Source: Azoarcus sp. (lineage in GTDB: Bacteria > Pseudomonadota > Gammaproteobacteria > Burkholderiales > Rhodocyclaceae). Taken from it: DNA of 49,604 nt. The DNA is taken from contig JAITQD010000024.1 of the NCBI GenBank assembly GCA_031289095.1, positions 1-49,604 on the forward strand, read 5' to 3'. Shown here piece by piece: positions 1 through 11,037 of the stretch (the first letter of the stretch is position 1; every line of letters begins with the position of its first letter). The notes under the pieces were generated by a model. It was not told the DNA's origin. It did not search any database and saw only the letters and a program-made list of their open reading frames with translations. The position numbers were made by a program, and so were the translations under genes.

Positions 1-1
1 C

Positions 2-256
2 GAGCGCCAACCGTATATCAGTTCCACGAAAGGCATCACCGGCCACAGCGTGGGGGCAAGCGGCGCGCTGGAGGCTGCGGTTACAGCGCTTTCCATCTAC
101 CACGGGCAGGCCCACGGCAACCTGACCGGAAATGTGATGCCGGGTCTCCATTGCCCCGTGGATTCCGCCGACCTTGCCATCGAGCACGCGCTGACGGTCT
201 CTTACGGTTTCGGTGGGCACAACGCACTCCTGCTGATGAAAAAACACCGCCCATGA
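2..256 (+). CDS. Beta-ketoacyl synthase (FabF-like), C-terminal end only
   Basis: This frame is open from the window edge to a TGA at 254-256, so only the last 84 residues are visible. They match the C-terminal thiolase-fold half of a ketoacyl-ACP synthase. STKGITGHSVGASGALE is the conserved block carrying one active-site histidine (the H of TGH), and SYGFGGHNALLLM is the terminal glycine-rich block. The enzyme would catalyse decarboxylative Claisen condensation of an acyl chain with malonyl-ACP. The catalytic cysteine lies upstream, outside the window. The stop overlaps the next start in an ATGA, so the two genes are translationally coupled. The neighbours (a dehydrogenase and a radical SAM enzyme) suggest a specialised lipid or polyketide pathway, not housekeeping fatty-acid synthesis. 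The product cannot be named from this fragment. Confidence 0.85.
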   Translation, partial: ERQPYISSTKGITGHSVGASGALEAAVTALSIYHGQAHGNLTGNVMPGLHCPVDSADLAIEHALTVSYGFGGHNALLLMKKHRP

Positions 257-1242
257 ACCGCCGCGTTGTCATTACCGGAGGCAATGGTTTTATCGGCAGC
301 CATATCACGGATTTTTTCCTGGGACGAGGCGTCGATATTCATCATCCCGACAGCCGGACACTCGACATCCTCGCCCCCATCGCCTTGCGCGCGGCGTTTT
401 GCGGGGTGGATACCGTGATTCATAACGCCGCACTGGTGGCAGATTGGGGACAGCGGGAGCGCTTCTTTCAGATCAATGTGGAAGGAACAAAAAATGTACT
501 GGCCGCCTGCCTCGAAACCCGGGTTCGGCACGTCATCATGACGGGTTCGTGCTCCGTATTCGGGGAAGAGCACCATCCTGCGCCCAAGGATGAAGCACAT
601 CCCAAAAAGAGCCATTATTCCTATTTTCTGGATCGTGTTTTTCCCTCGGCCATGAACCATTATCGGGACAGCAAACGGGATGCCGTCTTGGAGGCGATTG
701 CCTTTGCCAAAGCGCACACGATGAATCTGACGCTGCTGCACCCGGTCTGGGTGTATGGCGAACGTGAGTTTCACACCGGGTTTTACGAGTATCTGAAAAC
801 GGTGCAAGGTGGTGTTCCGGCTATCATGGGCTGTACGGACAATCTCTTTCACGTCATTTATGCGGGCGACCTTGCCGCTGCCTATTACGCCCTGTTCGAG
901 CGCGCCCCGCAGGGCGTGCGGGAATATTTGATCGGCAATCCTGAACCCGTCCACATGGATACGCTTTATCGCCTGTTCTGCGCCCACGCCGGTTTGCAAA
1001 AACCGCCCAATTTGCCCAAGGCGCTCGTGTATCCCGTCGCCTTTCTGCTTGAACTGGCGGCAATGCTGCTGCGACGCGGGCATCCCCCCTTGCTAACGAG
1101 AAGCCGGGTCAATATGTTCTACGACAGCATTGCCTACTGCACGGAAAAGGCGCGCCGGGAACTTGGTTTTACCCCACACGTAACGCTGGAAGAAGGCATT
1201 GCCAAAACCGTACATTGGTATCAGGAAAAAGGCCTGTTATGA
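253..1242 (+). CDS. NAD-dependent epimerase/3-beta-hydroxysteroid dehydrogenase-like protein
   Basis: A 329-residue extended short-chain dehydrogenase. The N-terminus shows the Rossmann dinucleotide motif TGGNGFIG (residues 8-15). A YxxxK catalytic pair is visible as HYRDSK (Tyr137, Lys141). The segment around DWGQRERFFQINVEGTKNV is typical of the 3-beta-HSD/sterol dehydrogenase branch, which also includes OleD of the olefin pathway and HpnA-like proteins. I chose the ATG at 253 because it forms an ATGA overlap with the ketosynthase stop and puts the Rossmann motif at the expected distance. Longer upstream in-frame starts would run inside the ketosynthase. The stop overlaps the radical SAM start in another ATGA. 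Likely role (inference): reduction or oxidation of a beta-keto/hydroxy intermediate made by the upstream synthase. Confidence 0.85.
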   Translation: MNRRVVITGGNGFIGSHITDFFLGRGVDIHHPDSRTLDILAPIALRAAFCGVDTVIHNAALVADWGQRERFFQINVEGTKNVLAACLETRVRHVIMTGSCSVFGEEHHPAPKDEAHPKKSHYSYFLDRVFPSAMNHYRDSKRDAVLEAIAFAKAHTMNLTLLHPVWVYGEREFHTGFYEYLKTVQGGVPAIMGCTDNLFHVIYAGDLAAAYYALFERAPQGVREYLIGNPEPVHMDTLYRLFCAHAGLQKPPNLPKALVYPVAFLLELAAMLLRRGHPPLLTRSRVNMFYDSIAYCTEKARRELGFTPHVTLEEGIAKTVHWYQEKGLL

Positions 1243-2507
1243 AAAGGGTGTGGAATCTCGTTATCCGGCTGCATGTGTTTTTCCATTATCTGCCCCGCTT
1301 CATCGGGCGGCCAAGGCGTTTCCTCGCACTACTGGGGCGTCTCGATCTTTTGCTGAACAAGCTGCAACACAATAAATTCGCGCCCATCGGCAAGGGTCTC
1401 AGGCTTGATCTCTATGTCCCTTCCTATCCCGGCAAGGCGTTTTTCAAGGCCTGCGACAAATTTTGCGTCTTCGATGGCGGCAAGTCGCCTTGCACGGGCG
1501 TCCTGCTTTCCGTCACGAACGCCTGTCCTTATGCCTGCGAACATTGTTACCAGCGCTTTGATACGGGCCGCGATGTGGACATTGCCCTCCTGACGGATAC
1601 GGCAAAACGTTTGCAGGCGATGGGTGTTTGTTTTTTCAATATCGAAGGCGGCGAGCCTTTCGTGCGCTATGAACGCCTGAAAGCCTTGTGTGCCGCGATT
1701 GACTGCAATACGGCGGAAATCTGGGTGAATTCCACCGGGCATGGCATGACCGCAGAAAAACTGCGGGAACTCCGGCCCACGGCGGTCATGTTTTCCCTGC
1801 ACAGCGCCGACCCGGAAACGTTCAACGGTTTCATGGGGCGTCCACACGCCTGGAAAATGTTGATGACAGGCATTGCGCACTGCAAGGAATGCGGGATTCC
1901 CTTTGCCTTCAACGCCTGCCTGATGGAAGAAGCGTTCTTCAACAGGGAATTCGAGCGCGTCATGGCGCTGGCAAAAGACCTGGGTGCCTGCCTGGTACAG
2001 ATCATCAAACCCAAACCTGCCGGAGCCTGGCTTGCCGCCAATACGGAATCAATGTTCTCGGAACGGGGCGTGGAAACCGCCATCGCCAAGGTCAATCTCT
2101 ACAATCTTGCCCGTTCGCACCGGGCTTATCCTCCCGTCTCGGCGCAAATCCTGGAAGAAGCACCGGACGTATTCGGCTGCACGGCGGGCGGCACAGACCG
2201 TTTTTACATCAACGCCAAAGGCGACGTGCAACCTTGTGAGTTTTTGAACATTTCGTTCGGCAATATCGCAGAAGAAGATTTCGGCGAAATCTATGCACGC
2301 ATGCGCAAGACTTTCCGTCATCCCGGCACCTGCATGCTCTGCGAAAAGGCAGCGGATCACATTCACAAGTTGCGTGCGCAATACAATCTGGAACGCCTGC
2401 CGCTTCCTCCTGAACTGTCACGCGAAGTCCATGAAAATTGGGATAAAGGCGCACGCACTGCACTTTATGAAAAGACGGAGAAACGGATTGATAGAATGCG
2501 CGACTGA
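1239..2507 (+). CDS. Radical SAM protein with SPASM/twitch-like C-terminus
   Basis: A 422-residue protein. The radical SAM cluster motif CX3CX2C is present as CPYACEHC (Cys96, Cys100, Cys103), followed by FNIEGGEPF, the glycine-rich SAM-binding strand. The C-terminal part has a CX13GX4C motif (Cys314 to Cys333) and then CMLC (Cys365, Cys368), which fits an auxiliary Fe-S cluster in a SPASM or twitch domain. Such proteins cleave SAM to a 5'-deoxyadenosyl radical and often modify peptides, sugars or lipids. The start at 1239 overlaps the previous stop (ATGA); a further in-frame ATG lies 24 bases upstream. It is the last gene of the operon. No precursor peptide gene is seen nearby, so a lipid or ACP-bound substrate is as likely as a peptide. 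The substrate is unknown. Confidence 0.85.
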   Translation: MKRVWNLVIRLHVFFHYLPRFIGRPRRFLALLGRLDLLLNKLQHNKFAPIGKGLRLDLYVPSYPGKAFFKACDKFCVFDGGKSPCTGVLLSVTNACPYACEHCYQRFDTGRDVDIALLTDTAKRLQAMGVCFFNIEGGEPFVRYERLKALCAAIDCNTAEIWVNSTGHGMTAEKLRELRPTAVMFSLHSADPETFNGFMGRPHAWKMLMTGIAHCKECGIPFAFNACLMEEAFFNREFERVMALAKDLGACLVQIIKPKPAGAWLAANTESMFSERGVETAIAKVNLYNLARSHRAYPPVSAQILEEAPDVFGCTAGGTDRFYINAKGDVQPCEFLNISFGNIAEEDFGEIYARMRKTFRHPGTCMLCEKAADHIHKLRAQYNLERLPLPPELSREVHENWDKGARTALYEKTEKRIDRMRD

Positions 2508-2539
2508 GCGTGAATCCAGATCGGGACGGGGGAAAAATC

Positions 2540-2983
2540 ATGAAGAGATCGGTAGCGGGACGGATGTTGGCGGCGCTGGCGGCGGGGTGGATGAGCAGCG
2601 CGGGGGCGCAGACGTCGCAGACGGCGCTGAGCGTGGGCGGAGAGCGCATCGAGGCCGAAGTCGCAGCCAGCGAGGCCGACCGCCATCTCGGCCTGATGTA
2701 TCGCGGCAGCCTTCCCGCCGGGCGCGGCATGGTGTTCGTCTTCCCGTCCGACATCCGCATCTGTATGTGGATGAAAAATACCCTCATCCCCCTGTCGGTG
2801 GCCTTCATCGACCGCGACGGGCGCATCCTCAACATCGAGGACATGGCTCCGCAAAGCGAGGACAACCATTGCGCCACCCAATTGGCGCGCTACGCGCTGG
2901 AAATGAACCAGGGCTGGTTCGGCAAACACGGCGTCAAGGCCGGCGACGCGATCGAAGGCGTGCAGTCGCTGCGGGCGCGTTGA
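2540..2983 (+). CDS. Exported DUF192 family protein
   Basis: A 147-residue protein with an N-terminal signal peptide (basic MKRS, an Ala-rich core, likely cleavage at AGA/Q near residue 23). The rest is a DUF192 domain: LGLMYRGSLPAGRGMVFVF and WMKNTLIPLSVAFID are the characteristic strands. The function of DUF192 is not established; it is a small beta-rich, mostly extracytoplasmic domain found in many bacteria and archaea. I took the ATG at 2540 over the in-frame GTG at 2510 because a purine-rich GGGACGGGGG lies just before it and the signal peptide then starts cleanly. It lies 32 bases after the radical SAM gene on the same strand, so co-transcription is possible, but the families are not known to work together. 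Confidence 0.85.
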   Translation: MKRSVAGRMLAALAAGWMSSAGAQTSQTALSVGGERIEAEVAASEADRHLGLMYRGSLPAGRGMVFVFPSDIRICMWMKNTLIPLSVAFIDRDGRILNIEDMAPQSEDNHCATQLARYALEMNQGWFGKHGVKAGDAIEGVQSLRAR

Positions 2984-3109
2984 GAACGCCGAAATAGCGC
3001 CGCTTTCCCGCCCACATCCGGCCATGGCGCGCACGGGCGGCGGCGATAATGGCGCCATGTCGTTTTGCGTCGGCGCCGTTCCGGGCGCGGACGGCGGATG
3101 GGGCCAAGC

Positions 3110-4261
3110 GTGGCTGAAGACAGCGATCAAGACAAGACAGAACCCGCATCAGGCCGACGATTGCAGCAGGCCCGCGAGGAGGGGCAGGTTCCGCAGTCGC
3201 GGGAGCTGTCGACTTTTCTCGTCACGATGACCGGGGTGCTCTTTCTGTGGTTGCTCGGGGGCTGGATGGGCGAGCGGCTGCTGGGCCTGTTGCGCCGCGC
3301 CTTCGATTTCGATCGCGCCATGGTGTTCGACCAGACGGGCATGGGGCTCGCCGATTTTCTGCAAAACCTGCTCGGGGGGGCGCTTCTCACCCTGATGCCG
3401 CTTTTCGCCGCCCTCATGCTGGCGGCGGTTGCCTCGCCGCTCGCGCTGGGCGGTTTGCTTTTCGCGCCCAAGGTGCTGGGCCTGCGGTTCGACCGTCTCA
3501 ACCCGCTCCAGGGCATCAAGCGCATGTTCTCGCTGCACGGCCTCGCCGAAATGCTCAAGGCGATCATGAAGGCGCTGCTGATCGGCGGCGTGGGCACGCT
3601 GGTGCTGTGGCGCAACCGGGATCACCTTTTCGACTTCTTGCGCGAACCTCTGGCGGTGGCGATTCCCGACTTTGCAGGCACGGTGATCTGGATCGCGCTC
3701 TTGATTGTCGCCAGCCTGGGGTTGCTTGCGCTGTTCGACGTGCCGTTCCAGTTATGGCAGTACCACAAGAACCTGCGCATGACCAAGGAGGAGGTCAAGC
3801 GCGAGAACAAGGAACAGGAAGGCGATCCGCAGGTCAAGGGCCGCATTCGCGCCATGCAGCGCGAAATGGCGCGGCACCGGATGATGGCCGAAGTGCCGGA
3901 GGCCGATGTGGTGGTGACCAACCCGACCCACTTCTCCGTGGCGCTCAAATACGATACCGAGCGCATGGCCGCGCCCATCGTCGTCGCCAAGGGGCGCGGC
4001 GAATTGGCGCTGACCATCCGGAATGTCGCGCGCGACAACCACGTTGCCCTGCTCGAAGCGCCGTCGCTGGCGCGCGCGCTCTATGCACATTGCGAACTGC
4101 AACAGGCCATTCCCGCTGCGCTTTTCACTGCCGTGGCCGAGGTCATGGCCTACGTCTATCAACTCAACGAAGCGATGGCCGCCGGCGATCTGCCGCCGAC
4201 GCCGCCCGCCTATCTGCCGGTGCCCGACGGGTTTGACCCCGGCCCGCCGCCTGAAGAGTGA
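3110..4261 (+). CDS. flhB: Flagellar export gate protein FlhB
   Basis: 383 residues, the usual FlhB length. It belongs to the flagellar type III export gate in the inner membrane and switches substrate specificity from rod/hook to filament proteins. The N-terminus (EDSDQDKTEPASGRRLQQA) is the conserved cytoplasmic lead-in, followed by four membrane segments between about residues 30 and 215. The autocleavage motif NPTH is at residues 271-274, in the context VVVTNPTHFSVALKY, followed by a Pro-rich tail. I chose the GTG at 3110 because the protein then begins (M)AEDSD as in homologues and a GGATGGGG stretch precedes it. In-frame ATGs at 3065 and 3098 would add basic, non-conserved residues. flhA follows after 9 bases. 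A virulence-type secretion homologue is less likely because of the flagellar-type FlhA partner. Confidence 0.95.
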   Translation: MAEDSDQDKTEPASGRRLQQAREEGQVPQSRELSTFLVTMTGVLFLWLLGGWMGERLLGLLRRAFDFDRAMVFDQTGMGLADFLQNLLGGALLTLMPLFAALMLAAVASPLALGGLLFAPKVLGLRFDRLNPLQGIKRMFSLHGLAEMLKAIMKALLIGGVGTLVLWRNRDHLFDFLREPLAVAIPDFAGTVIWIALLIVASLGLLALFDVPFQLWQYHKNLRMTKEEVKRENKEQEGDPQVKGRIRAMQREMARHRMMAEVPEADVVVTNPTHFSVALKYDTERMAAPIVVAKGRGELALTIRNVARDNHVALLEAPSLARALYAHCELQQAIPAALFTAVAEVMAYVYQLNEAMAAGDLPPTPPAYLPVPDGFDPGPPPEE

Positions 4262-4270
4262 CCCCCCGAT

Positions 4271-6367
4271 ATGGCCACCGAGAATTTCCTGAATCTGCGC
4301 CGGCTCTTTACCCCCGCGCTCCTGCGCGCCCTGGCGCCGCCGCTGCTCATCATCATGATCCTGTCGATGATGGTGCTGCCGCTGCCGGTGTTTTTGCTCG
4401 ACGTGTTCTTCACCTTCAACATCGCGGTATCGGTGATGGTGATGCTGGTGGCGATGTACTCGAAAAAGCCGCTGGATTTTTCCGCCTTTCCCACGGTGTT
4501 GCTCGTGACCACGCTGTTGCGGCTCTCGCTCAACGTCGCCTCCACCCGCATCGTGCTGCTTTCCGGTCACGGCGGCTCGGGCGCGGCGGGCAAGGTGATC
4601 GAGGCGTTCGGCCAGTTCCTCGTCGGCGGCAATACCGCCGTGGGCATCGTCGTGTTCGTGATCCTCACCATCATCAACTTCGTCGTCATCACCAAGGGTG
4701 CGGGGCGGATCGCCGAAGTGAGCGCGCGCTTCACCCTGGACGCGATGCCCGGCAAGCAGATGGCAATCGACGCCGACCTCAACGCCGGCCTGATCGACGA
4801 AAAAACCGCCAAGCAGCGGCGTAAGGACGTCGCGCAGGAATCCGACTTTTTCGGGGCCATGGACGGCGCTTCCAAGTTCGTGCGCGGCGACGCCATCGCC
4901 AGTATCCTGATCCTGCTCATCAACATCCTCGGCGGACTTTTCGTCGGCGTCGCCCAGCACGACATGGCCTTCGGCGATGCAGCCCACACCTACACCATCC
5001 TCACCATCGGCGACGGTCTGGTGGCGCAGATTCCATCGCTCATCATCTCGGTGGCCGCCGGTCTCGTGGTCTCGCGGGTGGGGGACGACGAAGACATCGG
5101 TGCGCAGGTCGTGGGGCAGGTCTTCAGCAACACGCAGGCGCTCAGCCTGACCGCCGTCATCGTCGGCGTGCTCGGCCTGATTCCGGGCATGCCAAACCTG
5201 GTCTTTCTTCTGTTCGCCGCCGCCATTGGCGGGCTGGCGTGGCACCGCAACCGGCGGCGGGCAGCGGGTGTGGAAGCGCCGCCCGCCGAAGAACGGGGCG
5301 AAACCGAAACGCAGGCTACCGAAGCGCAGGAAGCAAGCTGGAACGATGTCGCCCTGGTCGACGTGCTTGGCCTCGAAGTGGGCTACCGCCTGATTCCGAT
5401 GGTCGACAAGTCGCAGGACGGCGAACTCCTGCGCCGCATTCGCGGTTTGCGCAAAAAGTTTGCGCAGGACGTCGGCTTTCTCGCCTCGCCTGTGCACATC
5501 CGCGACAACCTCGAACTCAAGCCGAATGCTTACCGCATCGCCCTGAAAGGCGTCGAGATTGGTCTCGGCGAAGCCTTTCCCGGCCAGTTTCTGGCGATCA
5601 ATCCCGGGCGGGTCAGCGGCCCGCTGCCGGGGCGCGAAACCATCGACCCCGCTTTCGGCCTGCCCGCGTACTGGGTCGACAGCGCCGCCCGCGAACAGGC
5701 GCACGCGCAGGGCTACACCGTGGTCGATGCCAGCACCGTCGTGGCGACGCACCTCAACCACGTCATCCTCAGCCACGCCGCCGATCTCCTCGGGCGTCAG
5801 GAAACCCAGGCGCTACTCGACCACATCGGACAGGAAGTGCCCAAGCTCATCGACGATCTCGTGCCCAAGCTGCTGCCGGTGTCCACCGTGCAGCGGGTCT
5901 TGCAGAACTTGCTCTCCGAGGAGGTCAACATCCGCGACATGCGTACCATCGTCGAAGTGCTGGCCGAATACGCGCCGCGCACGCAGGATGCCGCCGAACT
6001 CACCACGCGGGTGCGCGAGGCGCTGGGCCGCGCCATCATCCAGAGCCTGTTCCCCGGCAACGCCGAAGTGCAGGTCGTGGCGCTCGAACCGGGCCTCGAA
6101 CGCATCCTGTTGCAGGCGATGGGGACGGGCGGCGATGGCGTCATCGAGCCGGGGCTTGCCGACACCTTGTTGCGGCAGACGGCCCAGCTCGCGCAGCGCC
6201 AGGAAGACATCGGTCTGCCGCCGGTGCTGCTGGCGCCCGCGCCGCTGCGGATGCTACTTTCACGCTTCCTGCGCCGCGCCGTGCCCTCGCTGCGGGTCAT
6301 CGCCAACAGCGAGGTGCCGGAATCGCGCACGATCCGCGTCACCGGGATGGTGGGACAGAGCGGGTGA
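4271..6367 (+). CDS. flhA: Flagellar export gate protein FlhA
   Basis: 698 residues, full length for FlhA. The N-terminal half carries about eight membrane segments, with the conserved FHIPEP-family stretch LRLSLNVASTRIVLLSGHGG near residues 78-98 and the cytoplasmic loop around DLNAGLIDEKTAKQRR. The C-terminal half (from about residue 360) is the soluble domain that docks chaperone-substrate complexes. With FlhB it forms the proton-driven core of the flagellar type III export apparatus. It lies 9 bases downstream of flhB, with no strong Shine-Dalgarno visible, so it probably depends on flhB translation. In many relatives flhF, flhG and fliA follow; here the next gene (holA) is convergent, so those genes must be elsewhere. 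Confidence 0.95.
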   Translation: MATENFLNLRRLFTPALLRALAPPLLIIMILSMMVLPLPVFLLDVFFTFNIAVSVMVMLVAMYSKKPLDFSAFPTVLLVTTLLRLSLNVASTRIVLLSGHGGSGAAGKVIEAFGQFLVGGNTAVGIVVFVILTIINFVVITKGAGRIAEVSARFTLDAMPGKQMAIDADLNAGLIDEKTAKQRRKDVAQESDFFGAMDGASKFVRGDAIASILILLINILGGLFVGVAQHDMAFGDAAHTYTILTIGDGLVAQIPSLIISVAAGLVVSRVGDDEDIGAQVVGQVFSNTQALSLTAVIVGVLGLIPGMPNLVFLLFAAAIGGLAWHRNRRRAAGVEAPPAEERGETETQATEAQEASWNDVALVDVLGLEVGYRLIPMVDKSQDGELLRRIRGLRKKFAQDVGFLASPVHIRDNLELKPNAYRIALKGVEIGLGEAFPGQFLAINPGRVSGPLPGRETIDPAFGLPAYWVDSAAREQAHAQGYTVVDASTVVATHLNHVILSHAADLLGRQETQALLDHIGQEVPKLIDDLVPKLLPVSTVQRVLQNLLSEEVNIRDMRTIVEVLAEYAPRTQDAAELTTRVREALGRAIIQSLFPGNAEVQVVALEPGLERILLQAMGTGGDGVIEPGLADTLLRQTAQLAQRQEDIGLPPVLLAPAPLRMLLSRFLRRAVPSLRVIANSEVPESRTIRVTGMVGQSG

Positions 6368-6440
6368 GACATGCTCGATCGTGGCGGCCACATGCCCGTG
6401 GTACGCGGGCATCAAGGGCGAACGGCATTTGCCGGGTTTG

Positions 6441-7448
6441 CTACCCTCGCCGGCAAAGACGCATGGCCAGAAGCAGGAATTCATCCCAGATTTCGCCGCG
6501 TACCAGCCCTTTGATCGCGCGGTCGATGCGGGCGGTATGGAGCAGGGCGGCTTGCAGGGCCGGGCGAGTGAGGCGGGCCAGGGCGGCGCGGATTGTTTGC
6601 TGGCGGGCGGGGTCGAAAATGCGCTCGGCCTTGAAAAGCGCCGCCAGCGGTTGCCCTGTGTCGTTGCCGCCACGCAGCGTGGCAAGGGTGCGGATTTCGT
6701 TGGCGAAGGCCCACAGCACCAGCGGCGGCGGAGCGCCTTCGCCGTGCAGGCCGTCGAGCAGGCGCGCACAGCGGGCTGGATCGCCTTCGAGGAGCGCCTG
6801 ACGCAACATGGCGATGTCGTAGCGGGCGACGTTGAGTACCGCCGATTCGATTTCGGCCAGCGTCAGTTCGCCTTCATCGTATAGAAGCCCGAGTTTGCGG
6901 ATTTCCTGGTGGGCGGCCAGGAGGTTGCCTTCGACGTGGTTGGCGATGAAGTCCAGCGCTTCGGCGGGCGCGGACTGGTGTTGCGTGCCGAGCCGTTGCG
7001 CAATCCAGGCCGGCAGGCGCTCGCGCGGCGGGGTTGCGAATTCGATGGTGACGCCCGCTTCGCTGATGGCTTTGAACCAGGCGGTCTTGCGGACTTGCCA
7101 GTCGAGGGCGGGCAGGGAGATCAGGGTGAGGACGCCAGCGGGGAGGGCGGCGGTGTAGCGTTGCAGGACGTCGCCGCCGTCGCGCCCGGGTTTGCCGGTG
7201 GGGATGCGCAGGTCGATCAGACGGGAGCCGCCGAACAGCGAGAGGTTGCCCGCCGCCAGCATCAGGGTGTCCCAGCGAAAGCCTGAGTCCACTACCAATG
7301 TTTCGCGTTCGTCGAACCCTTGTTGGCGGGCAGCGGCGCGGATGGCGTCCGCCGCTTCCAGGGTCAGCAGTTCGTCGCCGTGTACGATCCAGAGCGGCGC
7401 GAGGGGCCGTGCGAGTTGACCGGCGAGATCGTCAGGACGCAGGTTCAA
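6441..7448 (-). CDS. holA: DNA polymerase III delta subunit HolA
   Basis: 335 residues with a TTG start. Delta is the clamp-loader subunit that opens the beta sliding clamp. The sequence starts LNLRPDDLAGQLARPLAPLW and contains WIVHGDELLTLEAADAIR, typical of the delta N-terminal domain, and a C-terminal collar domain ending near IWDEFLLLAMRL. As expected for delta, there is no functional Walker A motif. The frame stays open far upstream, but that part overlaps lptE and is not HolA-like. The TTG at 7448-7446 overlaps the lptE stop as TTGA, gives the expected length (about 340) and places the first conserved residues correctly. It is the third gene of leuS-lptE-holA, a common betaproteobacterial arrangement. 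It converges with flhA. Confidence 0.93.
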   Translation of the reverse strand: MNLRPDDLAGQLARPLAPLWIVHGDELLTLEAADAIRAAARQQGFDERETLVVDSGFRWDTLMLAAGNLSLFGGSRLIDLRIPTGKPGRDGGDVLQRYTAALPAGVLTLISLPALDWQVRKTAWFKAISEAGVTIEFATPPRERLPAWIAQRLGTQHQSAPAEALDFIANHVEGNLLAAHQEIRKLGLLYDEGELTLAEIESAVLNVARYDIAMLRQALLEGDPARCARLLDGLHGEGAPPPLVLWAFANEIRTLATLRGGNDTGQPLAALFKAERIFDPARQQTIRAALARLTRPALQAALLHTARIDRAIKGLVRGEIWDEFLLLAMRLCRRG

Positions 7449-7978
7449 GGTTGGGCGGGGTCGCGGGTTTCTGCCGTGCGCCGCCAGGCGGCCAGACGCC
7501 GCATGATCTGGCGCACGAGGTCGTTTTCCATGTCGCGGTAGAGCAGGGCTTCTTCTTGTTCTTTGCCGAGGATCAGTTCGTCGTTGAAGGTGTATTCGCG
7601 CCGCGCCGTGATGTTGGTGGGCGGAATCAATTCGCTGCCGCTGCGGTCGGCGAGGCGGAAACGGATGCGCTGCCCGAGTTCGTATTCGCGCACTTTGCCA
7701 GCGGGGGTCAGGCTGAGAATTTCGCGTGTGCGTTCGTTGGCAAGTATCTGGAGGCTGACTTCGGCGCGCTTCGTGTCCTCCTCGACCGTGGTGGTGCCGG
7801 AGAGGGCTACCTGGCGGCGCAGGGCCGTGCCGAGCGGCGAGTATTGGCCTACACCGATGTAGAGGGTGGAGAAGTCCAGCGGTTGCGGGCCGCGCAGGTG
7901 GAAGCCGCAGCCAGCGAGCACGATGAACGCCAGTGCGGCGAGAGAATGGCGGGCAAGACGGGGGAGGGGGAAAGGCAT
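7445..7978 (-). CDS. lptE: LPS-assembly lipoprotein LptE
   Basis: 177 residues. LptE is the outer-membrane lipoprotein that plugs the LptD beta-barrel and delivers LPS to the cell surface. A lipoprotein signal peptide with lipobox LAGC is visible (SLAALAFIVLAGCGFHLRG); the CGFHLRG start of the mature chain is characteristic of LptE/RlpB. The body includes LFT-like strands and a C-terminal helix (DMENDLVRQIMRRLAAWR) typical of the family. The ATG at 7978-7976 lies 5 bases after the leuS stop, so the gene is probably co-translated with leuS. Its own stop overlaps the TTG of holA. Confidence 0.93.
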   Translation of the reverse strand: MPFPLPRLARHSLAALAFIVLAGCGFHLRGPQPLDFSTLYIGVGQYSPLGTALRRQVALSGTTTVEEDTKRAEVSLQILANERTREILSLTPAGKVREYELGQRIRFRLADRSGSELIPPTNITARREYTFNDELILGKEQEEALLYRDMENDLVRQIMRRLAAWRRTAETRDPAQP

Positions 7979-7983
7979 GCTGT

Positions 7984-10846
<2,863 letters not shown>

Positions 10847-11037
10847 CATGTAACTTAATGTAGCCTGTTTGCCGGTACAAGGAAATATTTGTTGCCGTGC
10901 ACAATTTCATCCTAGTACATGGTGTCCTGTTTTGCAAAACTAGCGAGCGTGGATGCTTCCGGCAGCGTGGAGCGTGGCGTACGGATGGTGCTGGAATGAG
11001 CTGCGGTTAGAATGGCGGCCTTCCAGGGAGATCCCCC

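Noticed and set aside
3065-3109. Upstream ATG starts for flhB
   Set aside because: They would add MRRRRSGRGRR-type residues not found in FlhB, whereas the GTG at 3110 gives the conserved N-terminus and has a purine-rich site before it.
3752-5776. Long (674-codon) open frame antisense to flhB and flhA
   Set aside because: The translation is rich in His, Asp, Gly and Arg with no domain, and lies opposite two highly conserved flagellar genes. It is the mirror of GC-biased third positions.
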